A DNA stretch of 64,000 nt, taken from assembly GCA_964575425.1 (NCBI GenBank), contig CAZNRD010000012.1, positions 1 through 64,000 of the forward strand, given 5' to 3'. This document shows positions 1 to 8,862 of this stretch, one piece after another. This stretch comes from DATEAV01 sp964575425 (GTDB lineage: Bacteria; Chloroflexota; Anaerolineae; Anaerolineales; E44-bin32). Position numbers and translations under genes: made by a program. How positions within the stretch are numbered: the stretch's first letter is position 1; each line of letters opens with the position of its first letter. The notes beneath the pieces were generated by a model that was given only the letters and a program-made list of their open reading frames with translations, was not told where the DNA came from and made no database searches.

Positions 1-3
1 ATA

Positions 4-60
4 TTATGCGATATTCAGTAAGAGAGCCAGCACGAGACCGATGCGATGGTTGCCCTTCAC
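4..60 (-). pseudogene. Very short ORF with a strong ribosome site (possible broken gene start)
   Basis: Reading leftwards from a GTG there are 18 codons (MKGNHRIGLVLALLLNIA) and then TAA. A GAGGAGG ribosome site lies just upstream and the stop of the next gene is 15 bases away, so translation looks intended. The peptide resembles the start of a signal-anchored or membrane protein that stops abruptly. It may be a frameshifted or truncated gene whose rest lies outside the window, or a sequencing error near the contig edge. No family can be assigned. Confidence 0.3.
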
Positions 61-75
61 AACGTCCCTCCTCCT

Positions 76-924
76 TCAGGTCTGGTCGGTTGCCAGGGCC
101 TCTCTGAACTTCGGGTAGAGCAGGACGAAGAGCAGGCTGATGATGACTGGCAGGCCGTAGGAGTAGTCCCACGACGTGGAGTCGGTCATGGTCAGGCGAA
201 TGATCTGCATTGGGATGTCGATGGCCGCGAGCGAGACGACCGCGAGCAGCGCCAACCGTCGCCCCCACACGTTGCGACCCGCGATCATGTAGATGGAGAC
301 ATACAGAAGAACAACAGAGATCCATTGGATAGGCTGGGACCAGGCCAGCACCCAGGTGCCCAGCCCGTCGTACAGAGGCTTCTCCGGCCGGGTGAGCAAC
401 ATGCGCAGGTTGCCGGTCCCGACGATGAAGGCATGGGTGGTCAACATGCCGGCGAAGGTCAGCGCAAGGAACTGGCCCCACTTCTGCCACCGTTCCACCT
501 TCCGCAGCAGGATCAGCGACCAGAAGAAGGCCAGTCCGACGAGGGACACTACCAGGGGCAAGGGGAAGCCGTCCACGAAGGAAACATAGGGCATGAACAT
601 GAGCATGCCCCCTGCCGAGGGGAAGGCCGAGGCCAGGAGGCCGGACGGGAAGGCCCACTCCTTGCCCTGCGCGATGGGACGGGCCAGCAAGAGCAAGGCG
701 ATGCCCCCCAGGAAGATCAGCCCGCGGTAGAACGGGAAGGTGTACGAAAAGAGCAGGATGCCGCTGGCATAGGCCGGCTTCTCGGCCGAGACCACCAGAA
801 GCGCTGAGATCACACGTTCGAGCGATGCCTGGATGATGAAGGGTGCCGCTCCCACCATGAACAGGCCGACGACGACCGCCAAGCCGGCCAGCAGCATCCG
901 TAGGTTCCTGGGAGTCTCTAGCAT
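76..924 (-). CDS. Multi-pass membrane protein of unknown function
   Basis: A 282-residue protein with about eight hydrophobic stretches separated by short charged loops; no catalytic motif, heme-binding pattern or transporter signature was recognised. The start ATG follows an AGGAGG-like site. It is divergent from the Crp/Fnr-type regulator at 1029, and the 104-base gap holds an FNR-like palindrome, so the regulator may control it. Possible roles (small transporter, sensor membrane component) cannot be separated from sequence alone. Confidence applies to the gene being real, not to a function. Confidence 0.75.
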   Translation of the reverse strand: MLETPRNLRMLLAGLAVVVGLFMVGAAPFIIQASLERVISALLVVSAEKPAYASGILLFSYTFPFYRGLIFLGGIALLLLARPIAQGKEWAFPSGLLASAFPSAGGMLMFMPYVSFVDGFPLPLVVSLVGLAFFWSLILLRKVERWQKWGQFLALTFAGMLTTHAFIVGTGNLRMLLTRPEKPLYDGLGTWVLAWSQPIQWISVVLLYVSIYMIAGRNVWGRRLALLAVVSLAAIDIPMQIIRLTMTDSTSWDYSYGLPVIISLLFVLLYPKFREALATDQT

Positions 925-985
925 GCCATCCTCCTGCCGACAGGGTCTTCCTTCCTACTTGTATCACGAGCCCGAGCGGCAGTCC

Positions 986-1022
986 TTGCCCTAGGTCAAA
1001 CACGCCCCAAATCGCCTATACT
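986..1022 (+). promoter_or_regulatory. FNR/CRP-like palindrome and -10 box before a leaderless regulator gene
   Basis: Positions 986-999 read TTGCCCTAGGTCAA, a near-perfect TTGnC-CTAG-GnCAA inverted repeat of the type bound by Fnr/Dnr-like regulators. A good -10 box (TATACT) lies at 1017-1022 and the ATG of the regulator is at 1029, so the predicted transcript starts at or very near the ATG and has no ribosome site. The palindrome overlaps the -35 position, which would suit autoregulation. The site lies between divergent genes. Confidence 0.55.
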
Positions 1023-1028
1023 GGGCGC

Positions 1029-1703
1029 ATGACCAAGCTTCCGGAACTGCTTCGCGCTTCCCTGGCCCTCTCGGGGCCAGACCCGACCTGGGTCGAACGC
1101 CTGTCCGGCTCGGCCAGTGCCAGGCTCTACCGCACAGACGAGGTCGTTACGCAGGCAGGCGACCGCTGGCCTTATCTCCTGCTCGTGGCCGAGGGGCGAA
1201 TCGTGGCGGCCAAGGAGTCGGGCGAGGGCCGCAGTCTGATCGTGGCCGAGATCGGGGCCGGAGAGTTGTTCTGGGGGCTGGCGTTCTTCGAGGACGACCT
1301 GCCTAATCCGGTCACGCTCCAATGCAGAGGAGATTGCCGCCTCTACCTCTGGTCCCGCGAGGCTGTTCTGCCGCTGCTCGTCGCCCACGGCGATCTGACC
1401 TGGGGGCTGGCGCGCGCCATGGCTCGCCGCATGCAGCGAGCCGGCGAAGTCATCGAAGCCCTGGCTTTCCAACCGATTGCCGGACGCCTGGCCCGTCTGC
1501 TTCTGGAGCAGATCCCGCCCGGACGTCAGTCCATGCCGCGCAGCCTGACCCTGGACGATTTGGCCGCTCGACTCGGCACGACGCGCGAGGTGGTGTGCCG
1601 CACGCTGTACCGTTTCGCCGACCGGAGTCTGATCAGCGTGACGCGCACGGAGTTCATCCTCACCGATCGCGAAGGGCTCTCGCGTCTGGCAGAGGCAGGC
1701 TGA
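1029..1703 (+). CDS. Crp/Fnr family transcriptional regulator
   Basis: A 224-residue protein with the Crp layout: N-terminal cyclic-nucleotide-binding-type beta barrel (about residues 15-125, including a GAGELFWGLAFFEDD stretch), a long dimer helix (about 125-150) and a C-terminal winged helix with the recognition segment around LAARLGTTREVVCRTL. There is no N-terminal cysteine cluster, so it is not an FNR-type Fe-S sensor; the signal could be a nucleotide, heme or redox cue. It probably binds the palindrome just upstream and may regulate the divergent membrane gene. No Shine-Dalgarno is visible, in line with a leaderless message. Confidence 0.88.
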   Translation: MTKLPELLRASLALSGPDPTWVERLSGSASARLYRTDEVVTQAGDRWPYLLLVAEGRIVAAKESGEGRSLIVAEIGAGELFWGLAFFEDDLPNPVTLQCRGDCRLYLWSREAVLPLLVAHGDLTWGLARAMARRMQRAGEVIEALAFQPIAGRLARLLLEQIPPGRQSMPRSLTLDDLAARLGTTREVVCRTLYRFADRSLISVTRTEFILTDREGLSRLAEAG

Positions 1704-1834
1704 GCCCCGAGTCGAAATGGTGGGCAGCTGCCGCGCGGGCGTACGGCGCAGAAGCTCGACCTGCGCGCGTGCGCGGCCAGCCGCAGGTCCAGTCTTCGTC
1801 AGTGCATTCGGCCCCAGGCGGTGGCTAGGGGCGC

Positions 1835-2587
1835 TCAAGCGTCGGGGGCAAGGCGGACGAGGCGCCGGAGGTGGTCGGGATCGAAGATTGTCACGCTGCC
1901 CCGGCGCGCCTGGAGGACGCCGGCTCGCTGCAGCCGCTGCAGGGCGCGCGACACGCTCTCGCGCGTCGTCCCGGCCAATCCGGCCAGTTCCTGGCGGGTG
2001 AGCCGGAGCTCGACCGGCGGCTTGGCCTCGAGGGCGCGCCGCATTTCCGACAGCAGGACCAACGCCAGCCGCTGCTCGACACTGCGGAAGGCGAAGGTCT
2101 CCAACCGGTGCATCAGCCACCGCACTTCCAGCAGGCAGGCGCTCTGCACGACGGCTGCCAGCTCGGGATGCTCGCAACACAAGTCGTGGAAGGCGCCGCG
2201 GTCGGCCCAGGCGAGGCGTGTCCGACCCAGGGCGACCGCGGTACCGAGCTGGGGTCCACCGTCCAGGGCCGCCACCAGGCAGAAGCCCTCCCCGGCGTTG
2301 CGCACACAGAGCACGCTCTCGTAGCCTTCGGGGGTCACCCGGGTGATCTTGACGCGGCCCTCGAGCAGCCAGTAGATGGCGTCCGTCGGCTGGTCCTGAT
2401 GGAACACGGGCTGGCCCGACTCCACGACGCGTTCATGCAAGAGCGCTCGGAGCTTCAGATGGACCGCGGCCGGAAGGGAGCGAAGCTTGAAGGGAAGCTC
2501 GCCCCACCACGGGGTGCCATCCGTCGCCGGGGCTGGATTGAGAGGCGGGGTGGCGTGCTCCTGCAGATGGCTGCTCTGGGAGGGCAT
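1835..2587 (-). CDS. Crp/Fnr family transcriptional regulator (second copy)
   Basis: A Crp/Fnr protein of about 250 residues. The reading frame extends 32 codons upstream, but the start chosen here (MPSQSS) has a GGAAAGG site about 8 bases away, and the upstream codons look non-coding. It has the effector barrel (about residues 40-150), the dimer helix and a C-terminal helix-turn-helix with the segment LAGLAGTTRESVSRALQRL. It shares only the family fold with the regulator at 1029 and is convergent with it. It lies downstream of the ABC exporter pair in the same direction, with a 195-base gap. Target and signal are unknown. Confidence 0.87.
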   Translation of the reverse strand: MPSQSSHLQEHATPPLNPAPATDGTPWWGELPFKLRSLPAAVHLKLRALLHERVVESGQPVFHQDQPTDAIYWLLEGRVKITRVTPEGYESVLCVRNAGEGFCLVAALDGGPQLGTAVALGRTRLAWADRGAFHDLCCEHPELAAVVQSACLLEVRWLMHRLETFAFRSVEQRLALVLLSEMRRALEAKPPVELRLTRQELAGLAGTTRESVSRALQRLQRAGVLQARRGSVTIFDPDHLRRLVRLAPDA

Positions 2588-2782
2588 CCGGTTGCCTTTC
2601 CAGCCCGAACTGGCCCATCCGTTCCGCCTGTCCGGTCCCGGCAGCGTGCCGCAGGACCACAAGGCGGAGACACGTGAACGCATTGTAGCACGTCGTCCGG
2701 CAACGTTCGCTGCACGGACCTGGGGGCTCGGACCCTTGCCCCGCAGGGACGCGGCCGAGGCCGCGGCGAGGCGGGTGGGCAG

Positions 2783-4699
2783 CTAGGCGGCGACGGGCTC
2801 CTCTTGCTCGAGGTGCTCGAACTGGCTGTTGTAGAGATCGGCATAGAAGCCGCCGCGCTGCAGGAGCTCAAGGTGCGTGCCCTGCTCCACGATGTTGCCG
2901 TCGCGCACGACCAGGATGCGGTCGGCGTTCTGGATCGTGGACAGTCGATGCGCGATGATGAAGCTGGTGCGCCCGCGCATCAATCTGGCCATCGCCTCCT
3001 GGATCAGGATCTCGGTGTGGGTGTCGACCGAGCTGGTGGCTTCGTCCAGGATCAGCATCGGCGAGTCGGCCAGGAAGGCGCGGGCGATGGTCAGGAGCTG
3101 TTTCTGGCCCTGGGAGATGTTGGTCACCTCCTCATTGAGGACGAAGCGGTAGCCCTCCGGTAGCGTGCGGACGAAGTGATCGACGTGGGCAGCTTGTGCC
3201 GCGGCGACGACGTCCTCAGTGCTGGCCTCCTGGCGCCCGTAGCGGATGTTGTCCAGGATCGTGCCGTTGAACAGCCAGGTGTCCTGCAGCACCATGCCGA
3301 ACAACTGGCGCACGTCGGCGCGCATGAACTCCCGCACGTCGTGGCCGTCGATCAGGATAGCGCCCCGGTCCACATCGTAGAAGCGCATCAGCAGTTTGAC
3401 GATGGTGGTCTTGCCCACGCCGGTTGGCCCGACGATGGCCACTCGCTGCCCCGGGCGGATGTCCGCCGAGAAGCCCTTGACAACGGGCTTGCCCGGTTCG
3501 TAGCCGAAGTGCACATCGCGGAATTCAACATGACCGGCCACCTGCTCCAACCGGACGGGCGCTGCAGGTTCGGCCGTCTCTTCGGGTTTCTCCAGGAAAT
3601 CGAAGACCCGTTCGGCCGCGGCCACCGTGCCCTGCAGCACGTTGGAGATGTTCGCCAGCTGCGTGATGGGCTGGGTGAAGGAGTTGATGTACTGGATGAA
3701 GGCCTGGATGTCCCCGACGGCGATGACCTTGCGGATGGTCAGCCAGCCGCCCAGGATCACCACCGCCACGTAGCCCAGGTTCCCCACCAGGCGCATCATG
3801 GGCATCATGATGCTGGAGAAGAACTGCGATTTCCAGGCGGAGCCGTAGAGGGTGTTGTTGAGGCCGTCGAACCTGGCGATGCTCTTCTCTTCGCCGTTGA
3901 AGGCCTTGACCACGGGATGCCCGCCGAAGGTCTCCTCCACATGCCCGTTGACGTGGCCGAGGTAGTCCTGCTGCTGGCGGAAGAACCGCTGCGATTGGCG
4001 CACGACCAGGGTCACCAGCGCTGTCGACACGGGCACAATCGCCAGAGCGACCAGGGTCATCTGCCAGGAAATGGAGATCATCATCGCCAGGACGCCGACC
4101 ACCGTAACCAGCGACGTGATGATCTGGGTGAGGCTCTGGTTCAGGGTCTGATTGATGGTGTCGACGTCATTGGTCAGCAGGGACAGGACTTCGCCGTGAG
4201 GGACGCCGTCGAAGAAGCGGAAGGGCAGGCGCTGGATCTTCGCCATGACGTCGCGGCGCAGCTGGTAGGTGACCTGGATGGCGACGTTGGTCATCAGCCA
4301 GCCCTGGGCGTAGCTCAGGCCGGCGGAGAGGGCATACAGGCCCAGGGCGGTGAGCAGGATGCGGCCGATGACATCGAACGGCACCTCGCCGGTGCCCGCG
4401 ATCTTCGCCAGGATGCCGTTGAACAGTTCCGTGGTGGCGTTCCCCAGGATCCTCGGCCCGAAGATGGCGAACATGGTGGAGGCCCCTGCCAGCAAGAGCA
4501 CGACGAGGATGATCGTGCGGTAGGGGGCGAGGTACGACACCAGCTTGCGCAGCGTACCGCGGAAGTCCCTCGGCTTCTCGGCGGGGCCGCCGATCATGTG
4601 CCCGCCGGGACCGCCGGGCACAGGGCCCCGGCCGCCGAAGGGGCCTCGCCGCATGGGCATCGGTTGGGCGATTGGTCTGCGGTCGTTGGGGGCGCTCAT
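2783..4699 (-). CDS. ABC exporter subunit, transmembrane-ATPase fusion (catalytic-site half)
   Basis: A 638-residue half-transporter: a glycine/proline-rich N-terminal tail, six transmembrane helices (about residues 50-350) and an ATPase domain (about 385-630). The Walker A (GPTGVGKTT) is intact and Walker B (MLILDEATSSVD) carries the catalytic glutamate, while the signature motif is the non-standard ISQGQ. It overlaps the upstream exporter gene by four bases (ATGA), so the two are translationally coupled and almost surely form a heterodimer of the BmrCD/TM287-288 type. Substrate is unknown (drug or lipid-like). The MarR gene upstream is the likely regulator. Confidence 0.9.
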   Translation of the reverse strand: MSAPNDRRPIAQPMPMRRGPFGGRGPVPGGPGGHMIGGPAEKPRDFRGTLRKLVSYLAPYRTIILVVLLLAGASTMFAIFGPRILGNATTELFNGILAKIAGTGEVPFDVIGRILLTALGLYALSAGLSYAQGWLMTNVAIQVTYQLRRDVMAKIQRLPFRFFDGVPHGEVLSLLTNDVDTINQTLNQSLTQIITSLVTVVGVLAMMISISWQMTLVALAIVPVSTALVTLVVRQSQRFFRQQQDYLGHVNGHVEETFGGHPVVKAFNGEEKSIARFDGLNNTLYGSAWKSQFFSSIMMPMMRLVGNLGYVAVVILGGWLTIRKVIAVGDIQAFIQYINSFTQPITQLANISNVLQGTVAAAERVFDFLEKPEETAEPAAPVRLEQVAGHVEFRDVHFGYEPGKPVVKGFSADIRPGQRVAIVGPTGVGKTTIVKLLMRFYDVDRGAILIDGHDVREFMRADVRQLFGMVLQDTWLFNGTILDNIRYGRQEASTEDVVAAAQAAHVDHFVRTLPEGYRFVLNEEVTNISQGQKQLLTIARAFLADSPMLILDEATSSVDTHTEILIQEAMARLMRGRTSFIIAHRLSTIQNADRILVVRDGNIVEQGTHLELLQRGGFYADLYNSQFEHLEQEEPVAA

Positions 4700-6942
4700 G
4701 CGGCCACCTGCTGCATCTGTGAGAGGACGATCTCGCGGTAGATTTCGTTGGTCTGCATCAATTCCTCATGCGCGCCCTGGCCGACGAGGCGGCCCTGATC
4801 GAGCACCAGGATGAGGTCGGCGTTCTTGATGGTGGCGATGCGCTGGGAGACGATCAGCACCGTGCTTTGGCGGAGGTGCGGCGGCAGCGCCTGCCGCAGG
4901 CGGGCGTCGGTGCGGTAGTCGAGCGCCGAGAAGCTGTCGTCAAAGATGTAGATCGGCGCCCGCTTGACCAGGGCGCGGGCGATGCTGAGGCGCTGCCTCT
5001 GCCCGCCCGAGTAGTTCACGCCGCCCTGCAAGACCTCTGCCTGCAGGCCTTCGGCGCTCTCCAGCACGAAGTCCGCCGCCTGCGCGGTGGTCAGGGCCTG
5101 CCTCAGTGTCTGCTCGTCGGCCCGTTCATGGGCGAAGCGCAGGTTGCTCTCGACCGTGCCGGTGAAGAGGGTGCTCTGCTGCGGGATGTAACCGATCCTG
5201 TCGCGCAGTTCCCGCAGCGGAACGTCGCGGATGTCGACGCCCGAAATGCGGATCGCACCTTCGGTCACGTCGTAGAAGCGCGGGATGAGCTTGACCACCG
5301 AGGACTTACCCGAGCCGGTCGTCCCCATGATGCCAACGGTCTGCCCGGCCTCGATCCTGAAGTTGAGGCCGTGGAGGACGTCGGCGTCGGCGCCGGGGTA
5401 GCGGAAGGTGACATCGCAGAACTCGATGGCGGGCCGGAAGGGCTCGGGGAAGGCCTTCGGCTCGGCGGGGTCGGTGATGCTCACGGAGGTCTCCAGCACG
5501 TCGGCCACGCGATGGGCGGAGACGTCGGCGCGCGGGAACATGATGAACAGCATCGAAAGCATAAGGAAGGCGAAGACGATCTGCATGGCGTACTGCATGA
5601 AGGCCATCATGTCGCCCACGCCCATCTGGGCCTGCGCCACCTGATGCGCGCCGACCCACAGGATGAGCATGGTCACGCCGTTGAGGATGAGCATCATCAT
5701 CGGCATCATGATGACGAACAGCCGGTTGACAAAGAGGTTGGTGGCCGTCAGCTCGCGGTTGGCGCGATCGAAGCGGGCTTCCTCGTACGGTTCGCGGTCG
5801 AAGGAGCGGACCACCATCACGCCGGTCAGGTTCTCTCGAGCGACGAGGTTGAGCCGATCCACCAGGGACTGGATGATGCGGAACTTGGGCAGGGCGATCG
5901 AGAACGCGGTGAAGACCATCAGGAGGAGCACGCCCACTGCCAGGGCGATAGTCCACCACATGGACGGGCTCTTCTGCAGGGCACGGATGATGCCGCCGAT
6001 TCCGATGACTGGTGCGAAGAACACCATGCGGACCAGGATGCCGGTCACGGCCTGTACCTGAGTCACATCGTTGGTGGCGCGCGTGATGAGCGAGGCGGTC
6101 GAGAAGCGTTCGAGTTCGGCGCCGGAGAAGCGCACCACCTTCTCGAAAAGGAGGCGACGCAGGTCGCGGGCCAGTCCCGCGGCGATGCGGGAGCCGAGCA
6201 GGCCGACCAGGATGGTGGCCAGAGCCGCTACCAGGGCGATGAGCAGCATCTGCGCGCCCACGCGTACGAGGTAGGTGTTCTGCAAGCGCTCGATGTCGAC
6301 GCCGAGGCTCCCATACTCGGCCAGGACAGCGCGCGCCGCCCCTTGGCGGACGGCCTTCTCCCCCCCAAGGGCAGAGAGCCGTTGGGTGACCGCCTCGACA
6401 ATCCGGCCGCGTTGCGCCGACGGCAGTTGGGTCAGCAGCGTGAACGGGTCTGTCCCCGGCGGCAGCCTGGAGAGGTCGAAGCCGGCTGCCATGCCGCCGA
6501 ACATGGCCGCGGCCTGGTCCGGATGCTGTGTCAGCTGCTCCATGCCGAAGATGATCACCAGCGGCCTGGCGAGGATTCCTTCCAGCCGGGCAAGCGTCGC
6601 CTCATCGGCCACTTGCAGGACGTAGATTGTGCCGTCGGCCAGGGCCGGATACTCTTCCAGGTAGCGGTCGTAGTCCGGCGAGGTCGCATCCACCCGCTCA
6701 TACTGGGCCAGGACGTCTGCCTGTTCCTCAGCAGTCAGGAAGATAGCCAGTCGCTCCATGGTGATCTGACGCATCGCCTCGGGCACGGGGCTTTCGACGC
6801 CGTTTTGCTGAATGCCGATGTTGACGATGCGCGACATGTAGTCCGGCAAGGCCAGCTCGGCGTTGGCCTGAAGGAACAGCAGGGCGATCGCCATGACGAG
6901 GGAGAAGGTGAAGGGTTTGAGGTACCTGAGAAGGCGCTTCAC
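4696..6942 (-). CDS. ABC exporter subunit, transmembrane-ATPase fusion (degenerate-site half)
   Basis: A 748-residue half-transporter, about 110-150 residues longer than a typical one because of a hydrophilic insertion between TM1 and TM2 (about residues 60-220), presumably outside the membrane. The ATPase domain has Walker A (GTTGSGKSS) and the standard signature YSGGQ, but Walker B is IYIFDDSFSALD, with aspartate where the catalytic glutamate should be. This complements the partner at 2783: one composite site is canonical and one degenerate, as known for heterodimeric exporters. It lies 78 bases after the MarR gene and is probably in the same transcript. Confidence 0.9.
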   Translation of the reverse strand: MKRLLRYLKPFTFSLVMAIALLFLQANAELALPDYMSRIVNIGIQQNGVESPVPEAMRQITMERLAIFLTAEEQADVLAQYERVDATSPDYDRYLEEYPALADGTIYVLQVADEATLARLEGILARPLVIIFGMEQLTQHPDQAAAMFGGMAAGFDLSRLPPGTDPFTLLTQLPSAQRGRIVEAVTQRLSALGGEKAVRQGAARAVLAEYGSLGVDIERLQNTYLVRVGAQMLLIALVAALATILVGLLGSRIAAGLARDLRRLLFEKVVRFSGAELERFSTASLITRATNDVTQVQAVTGILVRMVFFAPVIGIGGIIRALQKSPSMWWTIALAVGVLLLMVFTAFSIALPKFRIIQSLVDRLNLVARENLTGVMVVRSFDREPYEEARFDRANRELTATNLFVNRLFVIMMPMMMLILNGVTMLILWVGAHQVAQAQMGVGDMMAFMQYAMQIVFAFLMLSMLFIMFPRADVSAHRVADVLETSVSITDPAEPKAFPEPFRPAIEFCDVTFRYPGADADVLHGLNFRIEAGQTVGIMGTTGSGKSSVVKLIPRFYDVTEGAIRISGVDIRDVPLRELRDRIGYIPQQSTLFTGTVESNLRFAHERADEQTLRQALTTAQAADFVLESAEGLQAEVLQGGVNYSGGQRQRLSIARALVKRAPIYIFDDSFSALDYRTDARLRQALPPHLRQSTVLIVSQRIATIKNADLILVLDQGRLVGQGAHEELMQTNEIYREIVLSQMQQVAA

Positions 6943-7020
6943 AGATGTTCTCCGGTCTGACGGGCAGGTTTCATCCCGAGAGTCTGGCGGCGAGTGATTC
7001 TGCGGCCGGGGGACGATGCG

Positions 7021-7470
7021 CTACTCGATCTGCTCCAGTTTCCCGGCCAACAGCGCGAACGACCTGCGCACCAGTTCCCTTTCCTGGCTGTCCAGGCGGG
7101 CGAAGAGACCCGTGACCCAGGACTGCTGCGCCTCCATGGACTCGGCCAGGAGACGCTCCCCCTCCGGAGTGAGCTGGATACGCTTGCTGCGGCGGTCCTG
7201 CGGGTCCTCGGTGCGGGACACGAGGCCCTGGTCGACCAGGCGGTCGAGCGTCTGGCTGATGGCGGCTCTCGTCAGTCCCATTCGTTCGCTGATAAGCGAC
7301 ACGCTGCATCCGCTGTGCATGTCGGCATGGACGTGGCGCAGGATGACCAGCTGCGTCATGGAGAGCCCTCGCATCTTGGCGAAGCGCCAGGATCCGGTCA
7401 TCGACATGTGCAGGATGCGCTGTATGACCTGACGGAACAGGTCATGAAGAGATGGCGAATGGCTGGACAT
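7021..7470 (-). CDS. MarR family transcriptional regulator
   Basis: A 149-residue protein of normal MarR length, with the winged helix-turn-helix in the middle (ISERMGLTRAAISQTLDRL followed by the wing DPQDRRSKRIQLT) and dimerisation helices at both ends. It heads the operon with the two ABC exporter genes, the usual arrangement for a ligand-relieved repressor of a drug efflux system. A GTTAA...TTAAC inverted repeat starts 18 bases upstream of the start codon and is the likely operator for autorepression. The inducing ligand cannot be told. Confidence 0.9.
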   Translation of the reverse strand: MSSHSPSLHDLFRQVIQRILHMSMTGSWRFAKMRGLSMTQLVILRHVHADMHSGCSVSLISERMGLTRAAISQTLDRLVDQGLVSRTEDPQDRRSKRIQLTPEGERLLAESMEAQQSWVTGLFARLDSQERELVRRSFALLAGKLEQIE

Positions 7471-7487
7471 GGCCCGGCTCCGGAACA

Positions 7488-7510
7488 GTTAAGCGAAGTT
7501 GAACGTTAAC
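7488..7510 (-). promoter_or_regulatory. Inverted repeat upstream of the MarR gene (probable operator)
   Basis: GTTAA at one end and TTAAC at the other enclose a small inner palindrome GTTGAAC. Length (23 bases), AT-rich arms and position just upstream of the MarR start codon fit a MarR-type operator controlling the regulator and the downstream exporter pair. Confidence 0.5.
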
Positions 7511-7980
7511 ACCTCTCCTCAATCCTGTCAATGGGGAGCATTTGCATCTTACTTGGGGGATACCGCTGAGGGTGGCGGGCCGTCGCTCGCATTTGCTCTG
7601 GAGCCGCACCGGACCAGGACGGGATTTCTGGCCGGGTATCTTGCCTCCGTGGTCAAGCGCCTCGGCGAAGCCGTCGAGGATATCCTTTTGCGGCTCCGGC
7701 GGAGAGGGTGCTGGATGCGCTTCTGAGGGATCCGCCCACGGCGGCTGAGACCCCCCTCGGTCCGACAGCACGCGCCTGCCGACGCGATTCCGCTTGACAG
7801 GCCGTGGGGAAGGATTAGGATTGCGTGTGCTGCACTTGCGGGGGCGCGGGGAGAGCGGCGCGCGCGAGGCGGCGGGCGTGCCGGACCGGGAGGGGTCGGG
7901 CATTGGTCCGAGCGGGCCGCTCGATTCAAGCCCCGCAATCGCGTGTGGGGCAGTCTCAGAACGGAAAAAGGAGCGACACT
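7511..7980. other. 470-base intergenic region between the MarR and ABC-2 operons
   Basis: No convincing gene is present. The only readable signals are the rightward promoter at 7794-7821 and the ribosome site (AAGGAG) in front of the GTG at 7981. The reading frame of the ATPase extends upstream into this region, but that part is arginine/alanine-rich and looks like GC-driven open frame rather than protein. A 5' leader of about 150 bases is implied. Confidence 0.5.
7794..7821 (+). promoter_or_regulatory. Predicted sigma70-type promoter for the ABC-2 operon
   Basis: A perfect -35 (TTGACA, 7794-7799), a 16-base spacer and a -10 TAGGAT (7816-7821). Transcription would start near 7828, about 150 bases upstream of the ATPase gene at 7981. 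Confidence 0.5.
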
Positions 7981-8853
7981 GTGAGCGTCATCGAAGTTGA
8001 CCATCTCACCAAGTACTACGGCAAAGCGCGGGGCATCGTAGACGTCTGTTGCACGGTGGAGGAAGGTGAGATCTTCGGCTTCATCGGGCCGAACGGAGCA
8101 GGGAAGTCCACCACCATTCGCCTGCTCCTGTCGCTGATCTATCCGACCAGCGGCAGCGCCCGTGTCTTCGGCAAAGACGTGATCCGCCACGGCCCGGAGA
8201 TCCGCCGCGACATCGGTTACCTTCCCTCGGAGGTCTACTACTACGAGGGCATGAAGGTCATCGACCTGCTCAAGTACTCCGCCAGCTTCTACGATCGCGA
8301 CTGCACGCAGCGCATGCGCGAGCTGTCGGAGCTCATGGAACTGGAGATGAACCGCCGCATCAGTGACCTGTCCTATGGCAACAAGAAGAAGGTCGGCATC
8401 GTCCAGGGGCTGCTGCACAGTCCGAAGCTGCTCTTCCTGGACGAACCGACCGCCGGCCTCGATCCGCTGATGCAGCGGCGGTTCTTCGACCTGGTCCGTG
8501 AGGAAAACGCGCGCGGCGTAACCGTCTTCTTTTCGTCGCACATCCTGAGCGAGGTGCAGCGCCTGTGCACCCGCGTGGCCATCATCCGCGAGGGCAGGAT
8601 CGTCGAGATCTCCGACATACGCACCCTGCAGCAGAACAACTACAAGAAGGTGCGGGTCGCGGCGGAGGGGCTGACGACCGCCGCCTTCGAGCTGCCGGGG
8701 GTCACCAACGTCCAGATGGAGAACGGCGCCGTGCAGTTCTACTTCAAGGGCGACGTCAACACGCTGTTGGGAAGAATTCACGGCCTTCGCGTGATGGATC
8801 TGACCATCGAAGAGCCGACGCTCGAAGAGATCTTCATGCACTACTACGAGTAG
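7981..8853 (+). CDS. ABC-2 type transporter ATP-binding protein
   Basis: A 290-residue ATPase with Walker A (GPNGAGKST, about residue 40), the signature LSYGNKKKVGI (a variant of LSGGQ), Walker B LLFLDEPTAGLDP and the H-loop (FSSHIL). The C-terminal 70 residues form the extra domain common in CcmA/YhaQ-type exporters. The GTG start was chosen because AAGGAG lies at the right distance and homology-like sequence (VIEVDHLTKYYG) begins there. The two downstream permeases are its partners; the gap to the first is nine bases. Substrate is unknown. Confidence 0.92.
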   Translation: MSVIEVDHLTKYYGKARGIVDVCCTVEEGEIFGFIGPNGAGKSTTIRLLLSLIYPTSGSARVFGKDVIRHGPEIRRDIGYLPSEVYYYEGMKVIDLLKYSASFYDRDCTQRMRELSELMELEMNRRISDLSYGNKKKVGIVQGLLHSPKLLFLDEPTAGLDPLMQRRFFDLVREENARGVTVFFSSHILSEVQRLCTRVAIIREGRIVEISDIRTLQQNNYKKVRVAAEGLTTAAFELPGVTNVQMENGAVQFYFKGDVNTLLGRIHGLRVMDLTIEEPTLEEIFMHYYE

Positions 8854-8862
8854 GCACAGGCC

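Noticed and set aside
3176..4741. 521-codon plus-strand frame opposite the ABC exporter
   Set aside because: It is antisense to a clear exporter gene, rich in H, D, G and Q, has no domain and arises from GC-rich codon positions. The same holds for 4768-6960.
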